Translations under genes and position numbers: made by a program | Part shown: in pieces, positions 1 to 12,137 of the stretch | Layout of the letters: the number at the start of each line of letters is the position of its first letter | Numbering within the stretch: position 1 is the first letter of the stretch | Origin: Epiperipatus broadwayi | Lineage: Eukaryota; Onychophora; Udeonychophora; Euonychophora; Peripatidae | Length of the DNA stretch: 64,000 nucleotides | Assembly: GCA_028023455.1 (NCBI GenBank) | Contig: JAQFVV010000204.1 | Location: 763,501-827,500 of the forward strand | Direction of reading: 5' to 3' | Notes under the pieces: generated by a model | What the model was told of the DNA's origin: nothing | The model's database searches: none | What the model saw: the letters and a program-made list of their open reading frames with translations, nothing else

Positions 1-89
1 GGTTCATCTTCTGATCAACAGCCACTATTTTTAAAACATTAAAAGTGAAAATCAGAAACAATAAAAATATTGCACCATGGAAATTCAAA

Positions 90-1090
90 TGGACATAAAT
101 TCAGTCTTTGACTTAGTGCAAGTAGACAAACTTAATGTCTATTTACAGAAAACACACTTCCTAAATCCTATCACATCTTCAACTTAGAAAGTAAATATAT
201 ACCATGCTAAATGGAAAAATCTCTTCTCCAGTTATACCATATAGTTCCATTTCACAAGGATCCTTAGTAAGTGAAATTTTGTTCATGCTTTATATCATTC
301 TACTTATCAAAATAATTGAAGACCAACTTATAGAAATATACGTGCTAGGTTTGAGCATAAGCATCTCATATATAGCCTACATAGATGTTTCACTATTTTA
401 AATAAGCAAAAAATAAATTAATTTTCTACAAAAAAATAATTCCAGAGTACTCAAACAGTTTTAAACTTGAAGAAAATTTTGACAAATCTAGTTTGTGCCA
501 AATTTATATATAGAAAAACTCACAAAATGTTTTAAAAAATTTCCAAAACCATTTTTAGGTTTATCTTTTCATCTTAGTAAGTCAGAGATACTAGAAAATT
601 TCAGAAAGACTTTTAAAAAAATTAAAAATATAGCACAATCAATGTCAAAAGCCTATATATCTCTATATGCAAAAATCTCATTGTTCAATATGGTGGAAAT
701 GACAAGAATCACTTATTACACATTAATAGCAAAGTTCCCTCAAAGTTTCTGAAATCAGATTAACAGCCTATGAAGAAAATTACCCTGTAATGAAAAAATG
801 TTGCAATAACAATCACCCTCTTTATCATAAAATAGACTTTGATTACAGACTTGAAAATATTTAGAATCCAAAACATCAACCTGTACACTAGCATATCAAA
901 ATTTAGTATCTGTATTTAAAATTACCTCCAAAGACAAACCATGTTTATAAAGAATACTAGAAAATACTCATGGATCTACTTTTAAACATTAAAAACTTTA
1001 TCTCCTTCTTACCAAAACACAATTTCACTTGATGATGCTGGTTTCTCTGACTAAAAAAAAGGGCCTGCATGAAACTCATCTAGACTACTA
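90..1090 (+). pseudogene. Decayed non-LTR retrotransposon (reverse transcriptase domain)
   Basis: The translation follows the order of a LINE reverse transcriptase but changes frame and carries stops. About 104-195 reads FDLVQVDKLNVYLQK, matching the FD-V-h-L block that follows RT motif A. From 204 it reads IPYSSISQGSLVSEILFMLY, matching the G-QGS-LSP-LF-LY block (RT motif B). This runs to IAYIDVSLF at about 370-398, where an active enzyme has YADD, so the catalytic aspartates are lost. From 495 to 752 the frame reads PKPFLGLSFHLSK, then LYAKISLFNM and ITYYTLI, like the thumb region (ylG..f..sk, sl.gki.lin, Y) of L1-like elements. No endonuclease is visible because the window begins inside the element. 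The clade (L1-like or another site-nonspecific LINE) is inferred. Past about 1.1 kb no similarity can be followed. Confidence 0.6.
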
Positions 1091-1099
1091 GTTGCAATG

Positions 1100-2380
1100 C
1101 AATAAGCTTGCTCATCAGAAAATAATTTCAGGTTGTTTTTTGGGGGTGTACTCCTTATTGTTTTATAATCAATTAGTTTTTGATAAATGATTAGTAAAAA
1201 AGCAACAAGCATCACATGATCCCAGCTTATATAATGAAATTCAGTAGCATTTTTTTTCTCTTACTCGAGTTTTGCCCCTTAATATAATTTTTAGTAATCA
1301 ATAGATATTAGTTCTTAATAAATATCTATTTAGTACTGACATATATATATATTGAAGTAGTAAATCTGTAGTACATATTTAACTTCACTGCCTGATGACA
1401 TTACATACCTTTAAAGTAGGGTTTGAACCAGTTTATATGTTTATTTGGTCATTTAGGAATGTTAAACACAGATATACACATATCACTTCCACCCTGTTTA
1501 TTTAAAATGGTTATGTATAACCAGTTGAATTATTATTTTAGCTTAAGTATATTTTATTTCCAATCTTGTAAATTCCCTTCACTTAGATAATTGTGTATGT
1601 GTGTATATGTATTACATATATGAAAATGAATACAATTAATGTAGAGCTAAAGCAAATGCCAGAAAATTCTAAAAAGTATTATTACAATTTAAAAAGGTCA
1701 TTCTCATTTTAAATATTTCAAGTCAAACCAAAAAATCATGGTTTAAAGTTATTTGCAATTTTAAAAATACGTTTAAATAATGCTTTCTGGAACGTATTGT
1801 TTACATCTTCCAATATTGCCAAATTTCAAGTATAGGAGGAGCAGAAGTTCTAGGAACATGCAAAAGGAGTTCAAATCACTCTTCTCTCTGGTATTTGTGT
1901 AGAGAGTGGAAACAAAATGGACTGTGAGTAAAAGGAATTTGCCTCCCTGATCTTAAATCGCCTTTGTTCTGCCTCCCTGCTATGCCATCGCTACTTGAGA
2001 ACTGTTATGTCTTACTGTAAAAGAATATTGGAAGATGCCTACCATTATTTTATTAATATTGTGCCTTGCTAAACTTCGTATATGTTATTATAAGTGGCCA
2101 CCATAATTTCTAAAGGTAATCCGTTTTGCCGAAGAATGAACTCTTAATTCTCCTCACTTCATTTCTTTCCTAAATCTTAATTGTAATCAGAATGTAATCT
2201 TTATTTATTTTATAACTGACTATAAACTTAATTATCATTAAATTTGTGATTTTCTCTCTTAAGTTTTAAACTTGTTCTTTGAAACGCTAAGCACAGAATT
2301 ATGTACTTTAAATCTATCATTAGCTTTTAAAGTTTCACACTCTAATTATTTTATTTCATGCGGCAAAACTTATTTTAAAT
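1100..2380. other. Intergenic AT-rich DNA, nothing recognised
   Basis: No coding frame, RNA gene or repeat can be supported. A purine-rich stretch and short poly-A/poly-T runs are present, nothing more. Confidence 0.5.
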
Positions 2381-3560
2381 ATATATCTTATTAAATTCGT
2401 TTTAGTATGCTAATGTTTTAATCTAGCGAACTTATATTATTTCAATCATCATTCCGATATTTTTGGAATATTTAAATAGCTAAACGTAACATTTCTTATT
2501 GAACGCTGTTCGCTCGGTTAAATATTTTGAAATTATGCTTAATGGCGGATTGTTTAAAAATCATATCACTATCGATATTTAAATGAAATTTATGTTCTTT
2601 TAATAAATTTGATTATTAATATATTTTAATAACTATTTATTACTTATATGCCATTAAGAGTTAAATTAATTATAATATATTGTCGTTTAGGAATACTTGG
2701 GCTTGTTAAATAGGAAAAATAATATTTTTCCCTCTTCTATATTCGACATCCTAAATTTATTAAAGTTATACGTACGATGCTGAGTGGGTTATTATTTTAT
2801 CATGGCGTTACGCATGATATTATTGCTTTATTTAAGCTTAAATTATTTCATTAGTCATTTAAGACTTAAGCCATATTCTCATTGCTTACTTACGATAGCA
2901 TTTTAAAGTACTTATATTTTGCTTTATCATATTTATCATCCAAACTCCGGATTTTCTTCACGTAACTCATCTAGGAATGAGGTTTGGTAGAACCAATCTC
3001 AGGATAAACATTAGAGTATTAAGGCTCTGCATGTGACATGTCAGAGGGTGTACCATGGAATCCTTACCACTCATATTTTCGAATACCGCCTTGTGATAAA
3101 TACAAGAGGAATCATATATGTGATAAAGTTTTTCAGTCCAAAGATGGACATCTTCTCCATTTTAAACATTGTCATTATAGTTAGCACTGCGAGTTCTTTT
3201 ATGGGTAGTTCTCATATTATTTATAAGACGTGGTGCAGTGATGTTTGTAAACCACTCATTTTATAATTAGTCGAATATTTTAGGATTGTCACAGTAAAGC
3301 TAATTTAGGCTAACCCATTCCTCATTTGTACAGGCCCAAATATGCTCATAAACGATAAATTATTAACTATCATATCAAGAGTAAACCTCTCTTTAGAGAT
3401 GAATTTGTAAACGTCCTTATCATTACTTAAAGTAATGATCACCGCATTGATAACATTAATTTATTATTATACTATAACTCATTAGCATACTAAATCAGTT
3501 GCTTATATGCAAAGTAATAACCGCATTAAATCTGTGCTATGTTTTCTAATGTAAATTAAT
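2380..3560. other. CpG-bearing AT-rich block, no gene recognised
   Basis: About 15 CG dinucleotides occur between 2,396 and 2,810, against one between 8,001 and 8,400. The composition therefore differs from the CpG-poor repeat-derived DNA elsewhere in the window. One open frame of 77 codons (3,033-3,266, plus) has no recognisable motif and could be chance. The block may be unmethylated or single-copy regulatory DNA; that is inference from composition only. Confidence 0.35.
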
Positions 3561-3884
3561 TGTTTATATTTATTAAATTATTATGTTTTAATAATTACTC
3601 ATGCATTGTGTCTTACTGACTTTCACTCATTGAATTCCATTAATTATTTATAATAATATTAATATTATTTAGAAGGTATAACTGATTATTTTAAATGGAT
3701 ATTTATCTCTGGATTGTTCTGTCTTTCCCCATTCTCGATGGATACTATTTTATAATTCATGTTTCTTTTGCAATGCTAGCTGTGTGCAATTCATTTACAA
3801 TTTATAAATTGTTCCTTCACATAAGATATTTGATTGAGCCAAAATTTGATATTATCTATTTACATTAATTATCCTATAGATCTC

Positions 3885-4110
3885 ATGTTTCTTCGCTGTG
3901 TCTCTGGGACCAGAATGAATAAAATTTCATGTTATCATCAGAAGTGTTGTTTATAATGTTATAGTTTTAGAGAAGAGCAAATAGGGCAAATTCATGATTG
4001 CTCCTGACCTGTGTATCTCGGGCATGAGTGGATTTAGGGTACTTTTGCTTAGATTCTAAACCTTGTTAAATGAACATACAATTCTGACCGGTACAATATA
4101 TATATATATG
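3885..4110 (+). repeat. SINE-like interspersed repeat, family X, plus copy
   Basis: This stretch matches, in reverse complement, the copy at 48,745-48,965 over about 200 bases. Shared blocks include TTTTGCTTAGATTCTAA versus TTTTGCTTAGGATTTGAA, a GACCTGTGTATCTCG block and a TCATCAGAA block. The 3' end is ACCGGTACAATATATATATATATG, so the repeat runs directly into a short TA microsatellite. No protein is encoded. A B-box-like stretch is not clear, so whether this is a SINE or another non-autonomous element is open. Confidence 0.6.
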
Positions 4111-4764
4111 CACACAAACATAAATAATATAGGATTTATACATAAGTATAAAATCCAATTTTAGTAGATAGCACAATATATGAACTTGTTTCAGATCTAT
4201 ATAGCTATACAAACAAATTGGTATAAAATTCTTAATTTTATGATATTTTGAATTTTATATTGATAGATTGATAGTAAAAAGAAGTAAAAATTGTGTTTGG
4301 AGATAAGGTGCAATAGATCAACAAATCAAGGTACAATAGACTAAGTTTCAAAGTTTTTTTATTGATAAAGGCTGTAATAGGTCAGCATTGGATAGGGTTT
4401 ATTAAACACTACAATCTAGCTTTTATTGATTGTTCAAGCTTACATTATAAGGCATTACTGCAATAAGAGAAAGACAATTTGCTACTGAATACTATTATAT
4501 AATTTAGGGTTATGTGATGTTTTGGAGAAAGTTGTGCCAGTTTTTATTATAGTTTGCACATTAGGTTAGTTTCTCCATAAAACGATAATATATATAAAAG
4601 AATATTTATATGACATTTGAAAGTAGTTTATAAACTATATATAGTTTTGAATAATGAGAATTAATGAATAGGATTGTTTAGAGAAGTCATAAGTTATCTC
4701 TGACAATAAAATTTGGTCTTAGTATCTTTTGCTTAGATACTTTTATCTGCTTTTAGGCATCAAG

Positions 4765-4878
<114 letters not shown>

Positions 4879-4919
4879 AATGAATAAGAGTGATACCATG
4901 CTCTTATTTAATAGCCCCC

Positions 4920-6480
4920 CAGATTTGGGCAGCATTTGTAACTAAATAAAATATATCTCCTAAAGTTGAATGCCATTTGTGACAGAATGAAATATGAAGA
5001 TAGTATAACCCTTGTTATAACCTAATTATTGGTCACTATTTATAACAGGATAAAACATAAACTAAGAAAGAACAATGCTAATTTAATAATGCCTATGAAT
5101 TGCAATGTCATTTATAACAGAATAAAATGATGCACTGAATCAAAATGACCATTGAACAATGAATGGATAATTCAACCATATGTCTGGACACCATTTATAA
5201 CAAAATAAAACAATGATAGAATCTTTGATATAATCCCACTGATTGAAATAGCATTTGTAATTGATTGGAAGTAAATAAAACCAATGTTTCAAATTATCCT
5301 AAGAACATGAGCCTTATTAGCAACAGATTAGAAATTAAAACAATAATGAGTAAATACCAATATGCCTCTATTAAACAAACTACTTATAATAAAATGAATA
5401 TAATGGCAAAAGATGAGAAAAATAAACCTTGATGTCTTTCATGAATTAAGACACTATTTATAACAATACAAACTTATCCTAAACATATGCTTTATGAATT
5501 TAAAAGCTCTTTATATCAAAATGAAAAGTATAAAAATAAGTAACAAAGATTTTAGCATAACCTGCAAACTTAAAATACCAATGATATCAAAGTGAAGTAT
5601 AACTCAATAGTTGATCTCAAATTATAACTAATAAAAATAAAAATAATGCTAACTCAGCAATGCTATTTCGTTAATTTTAATATATCCTTATTGAATAAAC
5701 CAATTGCAATAAAATCAAATATTTGATAATGATACCAAAGTTGTCTTACCTATAAATTTATGCACATTGATCTATTTTTAATAAATATATAAAACGTGTC
5801 TCCCCTAAAATCCTATAAGTTCATAACATTAAATCGAAAATAAAATAAAATACCTTAATATTAAACTATAATATAATGGTAAAATCAACTAATCCAGATC
5901 ATCTCATTTCTTCACGAACTTATGATAATATAAAATAAACTCGACCCTTTAGATAACCTCAACATCTACAATATCCAATCATAGCAATATGAAATAAATG
6001 AGAATTCTCATTTGATGCTTATTCAAATAGATTACCAAATTACAACAAATTATTTTTCAATTTAATAAAACTAAATTATCAAATTTTAAATTGTATGTAT
6101 CACACTATATGAAAAATTATTGATTTTTATTAAGATCAAATGTTAGTATTAAAACCTAATATTTTAAATTAAATGTACAATTTTCACCAACAAACTTCAA
6201 CTATAACTAAAGCAAATCATTTTATTTAATATATTTCAAATATTAGTTTTGATGTATACAATTATCAATTTTATAATATAATAAGATTACAATGTTGACA
6301 ACTAAGTATTAACTTAAAATAATGTTCACCCCATAAATAATAATTTAAAAGAATATGCAAATATCCAATTATAACTGCCTTTATTTACATTCAATAGTTA
6401 TTATATTTGAGCTTTATACATTATTGAATCATTTCAGATCTAAATTTCTATCCTAATATAACTGTTACATATAACTAATA
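4920..6480 (+). repeat. Degenerate tandem repeat block, left arm (about 65-70 bp period)
   Basis: A unit with the core CATTTATAACA-AATAAAAC recurs at about 4,930, 4,970, 5,032, 5,107, 5,188, 5,249, 5,311, 5,379, 5,449, 5,505, 5,574, 5,630 and 5,697. Clear examples are GTCATTTATAACAGAATAAA near 5,107 and CACCATTTATAACAAAATAA near 5,188. Units become harder to follow toward about 6.4 kb. The same unit appears in reverse orientation at 8,880-10,140, which makes this the left arm of an inverted structure. No coding capacity is seen. It could be a satellite or the subterminal repeat of a fold-back-type transposon. Confidence 0.6.
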
Positions 6481-8880
6481 AAATAATTATAATAAACTTC
6501 TAATTACTTATTAAATATCTAATAATACCCAATCGATTAATTTATCACCATATTGTAAGTGCTCAGATTAGAGCTGCATATCACAGCATATAAAAAAATG
6601 TTAAGAAGTTTATTGATCTTGTTTAATGTCATTTTACTTGATCTATGAATAATGGAGATGTTGAAGTATAAATGTTAACGAGATAACCATAAATCGATTG
6701 TGATCAATTTTAGGGGAAAATATAAATAAGTGAATAGATAAATAAAGATACACATCATGAGGTGTATGTGGATGTCATATTTCTGATCAATGAATTTCAC
6801 AAGATCGATTAACTTAACTTATGTGTGATAGTAAGCAATGGAAATTTCACTTATTTAACTTGGAAAAACGCTAGCATTTATTACTCAATAACTGAATTTC
6901 ATCAATGAAAGAATTCTCTTTATATATTATTATCAATGAAAAAAGAAAAATAAAGCCAATTGCGTGTAGTATTGCATTGACTAAATATCTGTTATTTTAA
7001 AAGATTGGATATATTTATATACTTGAAAAAAAAAATCGGAATTTAAAAGCAAAAGTAATTGCATTCAAATCCTCGATCGTTATCATTCATGCTTGTCTTC
7101 TCTACTTGAAGGAAAATCATCTATATGCATTTGAATATTACAATAGATTTTTATGTTGGTTTAATTATTTAGAAATTATTTTAGTGAATAAATGAAAATC
7201 AATTTTTATTTGATCATATTTTTTATTGTATATCCTATTTAAATTCTAGATATTTGGAACCTCTTCTTCAATTTATATATATTAAACTATTTGTTGTACA
7301 ACACACTTTTGAGTTTCATATATATGTTTTATTATTATTCATTATTGATCCTTATACAGTAATAGACTATCAATTATTTATATATTAAAGAAAAATAGTA
7401 TTGTACTTTTCAACTGGCTATCATTTTAGTCTATTGCATACATTATTTTTGTTCTTTCATTTTTTTATTACTATTATTATTAATGTTTATTGTAAACCAA
7501 TAAATTTAGAGTTGATTAAAAATCCAACGAATCTGTGTAATTATTTTTCTTTTGAGTGTGCAAAGTAATTTTTGATTCTTGGATATTGACCCAAGATCAA
7601 ACCAATATTGGTAAGTGAAATATGGTTAGATACATGAATATTTTTTATACATTATTATTTAAGTGCAATTATTTATAAATTTTATATTGCCATTACATTG
7701 AAACATTTGTTTGTTTATCTAAAATTAATATTGGTAGTATAAATGACTTCATTAGTTCACAGTTGATTATTAAGAACTTATCTAATCAGTTGTAAAAATC
7801 TTAATAGATTTTATATGATCATTAGTCAGAATGATCTGCCTTAATTATCTTTGAGGTAGGTTATAAATCTTATTAATTGATAAATATTAATGGTTGTCCT
7901 TGATTAGTATAAAATAATAATAGTTATTTTATATGGTTTCATTGTTATCAATCTTCCACAGTTCTATTCTGCAGTTTTGTGTGTTTTGGCCAATTCACTC
8001 CCTGGTGAATTTTTCTATAAGTATTATATGTTAAAATGAATGTAAAATGGTATATTTTATTATAAAAAAAATTTCACTAAAAAAAATTGTGTAGAAAACA
8101 GGAAATTCAAAATTCCCATTCTAAAAATAGACATAAGCCATGCCCTGACATGTTCATCCATTGTCTGTTGACAATGCTGTAAAACATTCAGTATTTTACA
8201 ACATTGTAGTTCCAATAACCCCAAAACATATTTATTTACAAATTTATTATGATTTTAGATTTTTTTTAAAAATAATTTACACTATATTTATTAGATATCA
8301 AAAAATATACATTATAAAAAACTTATTTTGACTTGGAATACTTTATTTTCAAAAATATAACATTATATTGCCAGCGAAATGTAAAGTATGGCCTGAAGCA
8401 AATTACAAGATTAGCTTTATGTAAACAATCTAATTAATATTTATGAGTAAAAAAATATTGCAATTTTGCAGTAAATATTCAAAAAATGTAAAACTTTTAA
8501 AGCATAATTAGTTAGATTTAAGATAAATAAATAATTATTCATTTCGATATTTAAAAATAATAAGAATTAAGAAATATTTCATTGATTTTATAAACTGAAA
8601 ATAATCTTTCTAAAAATGATGACATGTAAAGTTTTTGTTTTGATTGTGATCTCATTTTTTTATATTTACAGAAATAAAATGTGAACATTTAAAATTTATT
8701 TCAGTAATAAACAAAAATATATTTCAAATGCAGTTTAAATTTATTATTTTGTGATAAGTAATAATCATTTTATCATATATTTTATGTTGATGTGTGAGAC
8801 AAAGGAAAATGCAAGAAAATGCTTAAATTGTTAAGTCCACACAGCAGTAAGAAGGGGTTAAAAATCTATTTTAATTATTG
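6480..8880. other. Central spacer of the inverted satellite structure
   Basis: No coding frame or RNA gene is visible. The expected centre of symmetry of the two arms is near 7.5 kb. A short hairpin, TTCTTGG paired with CCAAGA across a seven-base loop, lies at about 7,575-7,600. Otherwise the stretch is simple AT-rich sequence. Confidence 0.4.
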
Positions 8881-10140
8881 ATTTACAGAAAATTTAAATA
8901 GAGGAAAAATATTAGTTGATTATGATTCATTTAAGTATTTAATAAAAGTCTACTATATCTTTGATATAATGATATGATAGGATATTACAAATGCAAGTAT
9001 CTAATAGGTTTGTTTATAATATGATCTTTTACATCATTTTATTTTAAAGTATATAACTTAGGCAATGGTTATTTATTGATTTAAAGTACAATATAGATAA
9101 ATTATTAATATTATATAACAATTTATTGAAACTATTATAAAGCTGATTAATGGGTTTATTTTATCTAAACTTTATAAATATTGTAGGTTTATAAAATCTT
9201 TTCAAAATGGTATTGTAATTATTTAGAAAGTAGTTTATTGAAGTAGGGAATATCATTAAATTTTAATGTAGATTTACATTACTATAAGTAATATTAGATT
9301 AGTAAAATATATCAGAACTTGGTTATTTACTGATTTGAATTTGGTTTCATTCAATTATAAATTAAATAGATGCCTTAGGCATATATCATTGTTTAGGAGA
9401 ATAATATGTGATTTTTCTGCTTATTGTAGTTTATTTTTGCATGGTAAATAGATTTGGTGATATATGAGGTTGTAATATTATTTGCTTTCTTTTGTTTTAA
9501 ATGTTATCTGAATAAATTAAGTTTTAATAAAGATTGTCATCAGTATTTTATTTTAGTGTAAGGGACAATCTAAATAATTATGTATTGGAAATATTGTTGT
9601 TGGATAGTGTGACCAATGACTGAGATGATTTTATACAGGTCATAACAAAATTACTATTTATTGATGCATGTTTTGCTCTTTTATAAACAATATTTAAATC
9701 ATATGGGCATTTCTGCATTAACTTTAATTTCCATATTGTGTCAATAAGTGGTTGTCTAAAAATCAATAAGGCAAATTCTTTCATTTTATGAAAAATGCTG
9801 ACCAAACCATGATAGAAAGATAATTGGATAGAAAATCCATTATTATTGTTGCAAAATAGCTACCCAATGATGGCTGATAATGATCATGCACAGGTAACAA
9901 TTGTTATAAAATACTGTATCAACTTTGGGGCTGTTTCAAAATGGCACTCCACATGTAGGCCAGATTTATATTATTATGAATATCTCAATTCTGAGGAATA
10001 CTAAAGTTTTTATATTCTCATCTCATATGCTAAATTGTTATTTCATTACAAAATGGGTACCAATGATTGGGCTATGTTTTATCCAGATTATATTAATCAT
10101 TTCCCAGTGTCAACATTTTTATTATGTTACAATATAAAAA
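8880..10140 (-). repeat. Degenerate tandem repeat block, right arm (inverted)
   Basis: Units read on the minus strand match the left arm. Reverse complements of the segments near 10,047, 9,930 and 9,850 give GTACCCATTTTGTAATGAAA, AGTGCCATTTTGAAACAG and GTAGCTATTTTGCAACAA. These align with the CCATTT-TAACA-AATAAAAC core at 4.9-5.7 kb. On the plus strand the three best units share an AAAATGG-ACC-ATG-TTGGGC pattern about 80-115 bases apart. Inner units toward 8.9 kb are much more degenerate. The open frames here (for example 9,578-9,805 and 9,925-10,137) run through the repeats and are not supported as genes. Confidence 0.5.
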
Positions 10141-10930
10141 TATTTATCTGTTCTAAATAATTAAATATTAAATTCAGTATAAAAATATGTGATTGTATAC
10201 CCTTTAACCAATCCTGTGATTTAACTTCTGAACTATTTCCAATTACTTATAATGAATTATGTGGTATAAGTCAATATGTGAATATCATCTTATCAAAATA
10301 CTATTAATCAATAAATTTGCATTGTATAATTGAATGAAAACTAAGCAAGTTTACTTGTTTTAAATAAATTCAAAATTTATTAACAATGAATATATTTTTT
10401 TTTAAAAAAATATGATGAATAAATTATAAATGTTTGATATATATATTATACAATATGTTTGCTATTGAAATTTAACTTTAATTAAATAGATGGTTATACG
10501 TTGAACTTCACCTTTAAAATCCTTAATCTGAAATATGTATCTCTATGTAACACAAAATATGTTGTAATATTATATACTTTTCAAAATTCAAGAGAGTAAA
10601 TGACATTTCTAATTTTTATAAAACAATTGATTGAGATAAAATATAATAAATATAAGCCTACTTATTCATTCACATTATTTTAATAGAATAAAATATTTAA
10701 ATACTTGCTATAATGTAGTTCTTTTAAACTCTTAATATTTATAAATTATATTCAAAGATAATGTATAATCAATGAATAAAAAGATAATATTGTGTAATTA
10801 AAATTATAATTATTAAGCTATGAAATATAACTTTGAATTTAGAAAAACTTTACTCTTTTATATTTCATGCATAGAAAATAAGTCAACTTAAAATATAATA
10901 CCATTTATATCTATAAATATGCATTTTAAA

Positions 10931-10936
10931 AATAAC

Positions 10937-11005
<69 letters not shown>
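10931..11005. repeat. (AAT)n microsatellite
   Basis: About 24 units of AAT with one AAC interruption near the left end. Confidence 0.95.
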
Positions 11006-12125
11006 TGTTAGCAAATGACCTGATTAATCATCTTCAATATGACGCTTCAAAGTAATACCACAGTTCCAATATATAATTCCTAAATTACAATTTGGTGATA
11101 TTTTATTACTCCAGAGAAGGTAGAAATATTATGAAAAGTTATCTGATATGAAACATATTTTGTTAATTTTGATATTTTCCAAATATCCAATTTTTCTTTT
11201 CATTTAGCAGGTATTTGATTTATAAGACATTATAAGTGAACAGATGTCAGTTTCCATCCATGATGATGCAATGCAAAATAAACTAATTTATATCCAATAC
11301 TAAAATAATTAATCAATCTCACAAAACTATATTGGCAGATAAAAACAATTCTTCAATACATTTTTATGTTATTAGCATTTATATCCCATTATTGAAATGT
11401 AAGCAATATTAATTTTTAGCAAAGAAATATTCAGATAGTTTATAATGTAATAAATTATTTTTCATTCTTTTAGTAAATTATCATTCCCTATAAATCTTTT
11501 GAGAAATCTGTTCAGCTTTCTAGACAAATATTACTTTTCTTATCTTATCATCTTATATAGTTAATGATCAAATATTCTTAAAATAGAAATAAACATTATA
11601 TGAACAAATTTATGTTCATTAATATTAAAGGCAATGGTAAGTGAATGAATTTAAACTATTCAGTTCTATTAATATTTTTTTTGATTGACATCAGAAAAAC
11701 TATGGTAATGCTCTTCATTAACTCTTCTGCCAAATTTATTCAGAATTCCACAAATATAAACTTATTATACAACAATAGTAAGATAAAAAAAAAATATTTC
11801 ATGATTATTATATAACAAACATTTACAGTTCTAAAATTTCACATAATATTCTTTCATTTCAACATAAACTAAATAATTTAGACTACTTTCTTACCATACT
11901 ACACTGGAAATATAATTTTACACATATCTTTCCATTGTAATATGATGTCTATTATACAAATAAATTAACAAACATACTTAAGACATTAAATATTCATGTG
12001 TATTATTTGTAATCTACTATTGTGAATGCATAGCCAAAATTCATATAATAATGAAAAAATAATAACTTTACCAGAACTGTAAACTCTCTGAGGAGTTCCA
12101 AAGTATAAAACCATGGTCAGAGGTT

Positions 12126-12137
12126 GGGGGGGGGGGG
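12126..12137 (+). repeat. Homopolymer run of 12 G
   Basis: Twelve consecutive G residues in a region of about three-quarters AT. Such runs are prone to slippage and sequencing error. It sits inside a 63-codon minus-strand frame that is not supported as a gene. Confidence 0.9.

Noticed and set aside
4920-6480. CRISPR-like array
   Set aside because: Units are degenerate along their whole length with no constant repeat and unique spacer pattern, and the window is eukaryotic in character.
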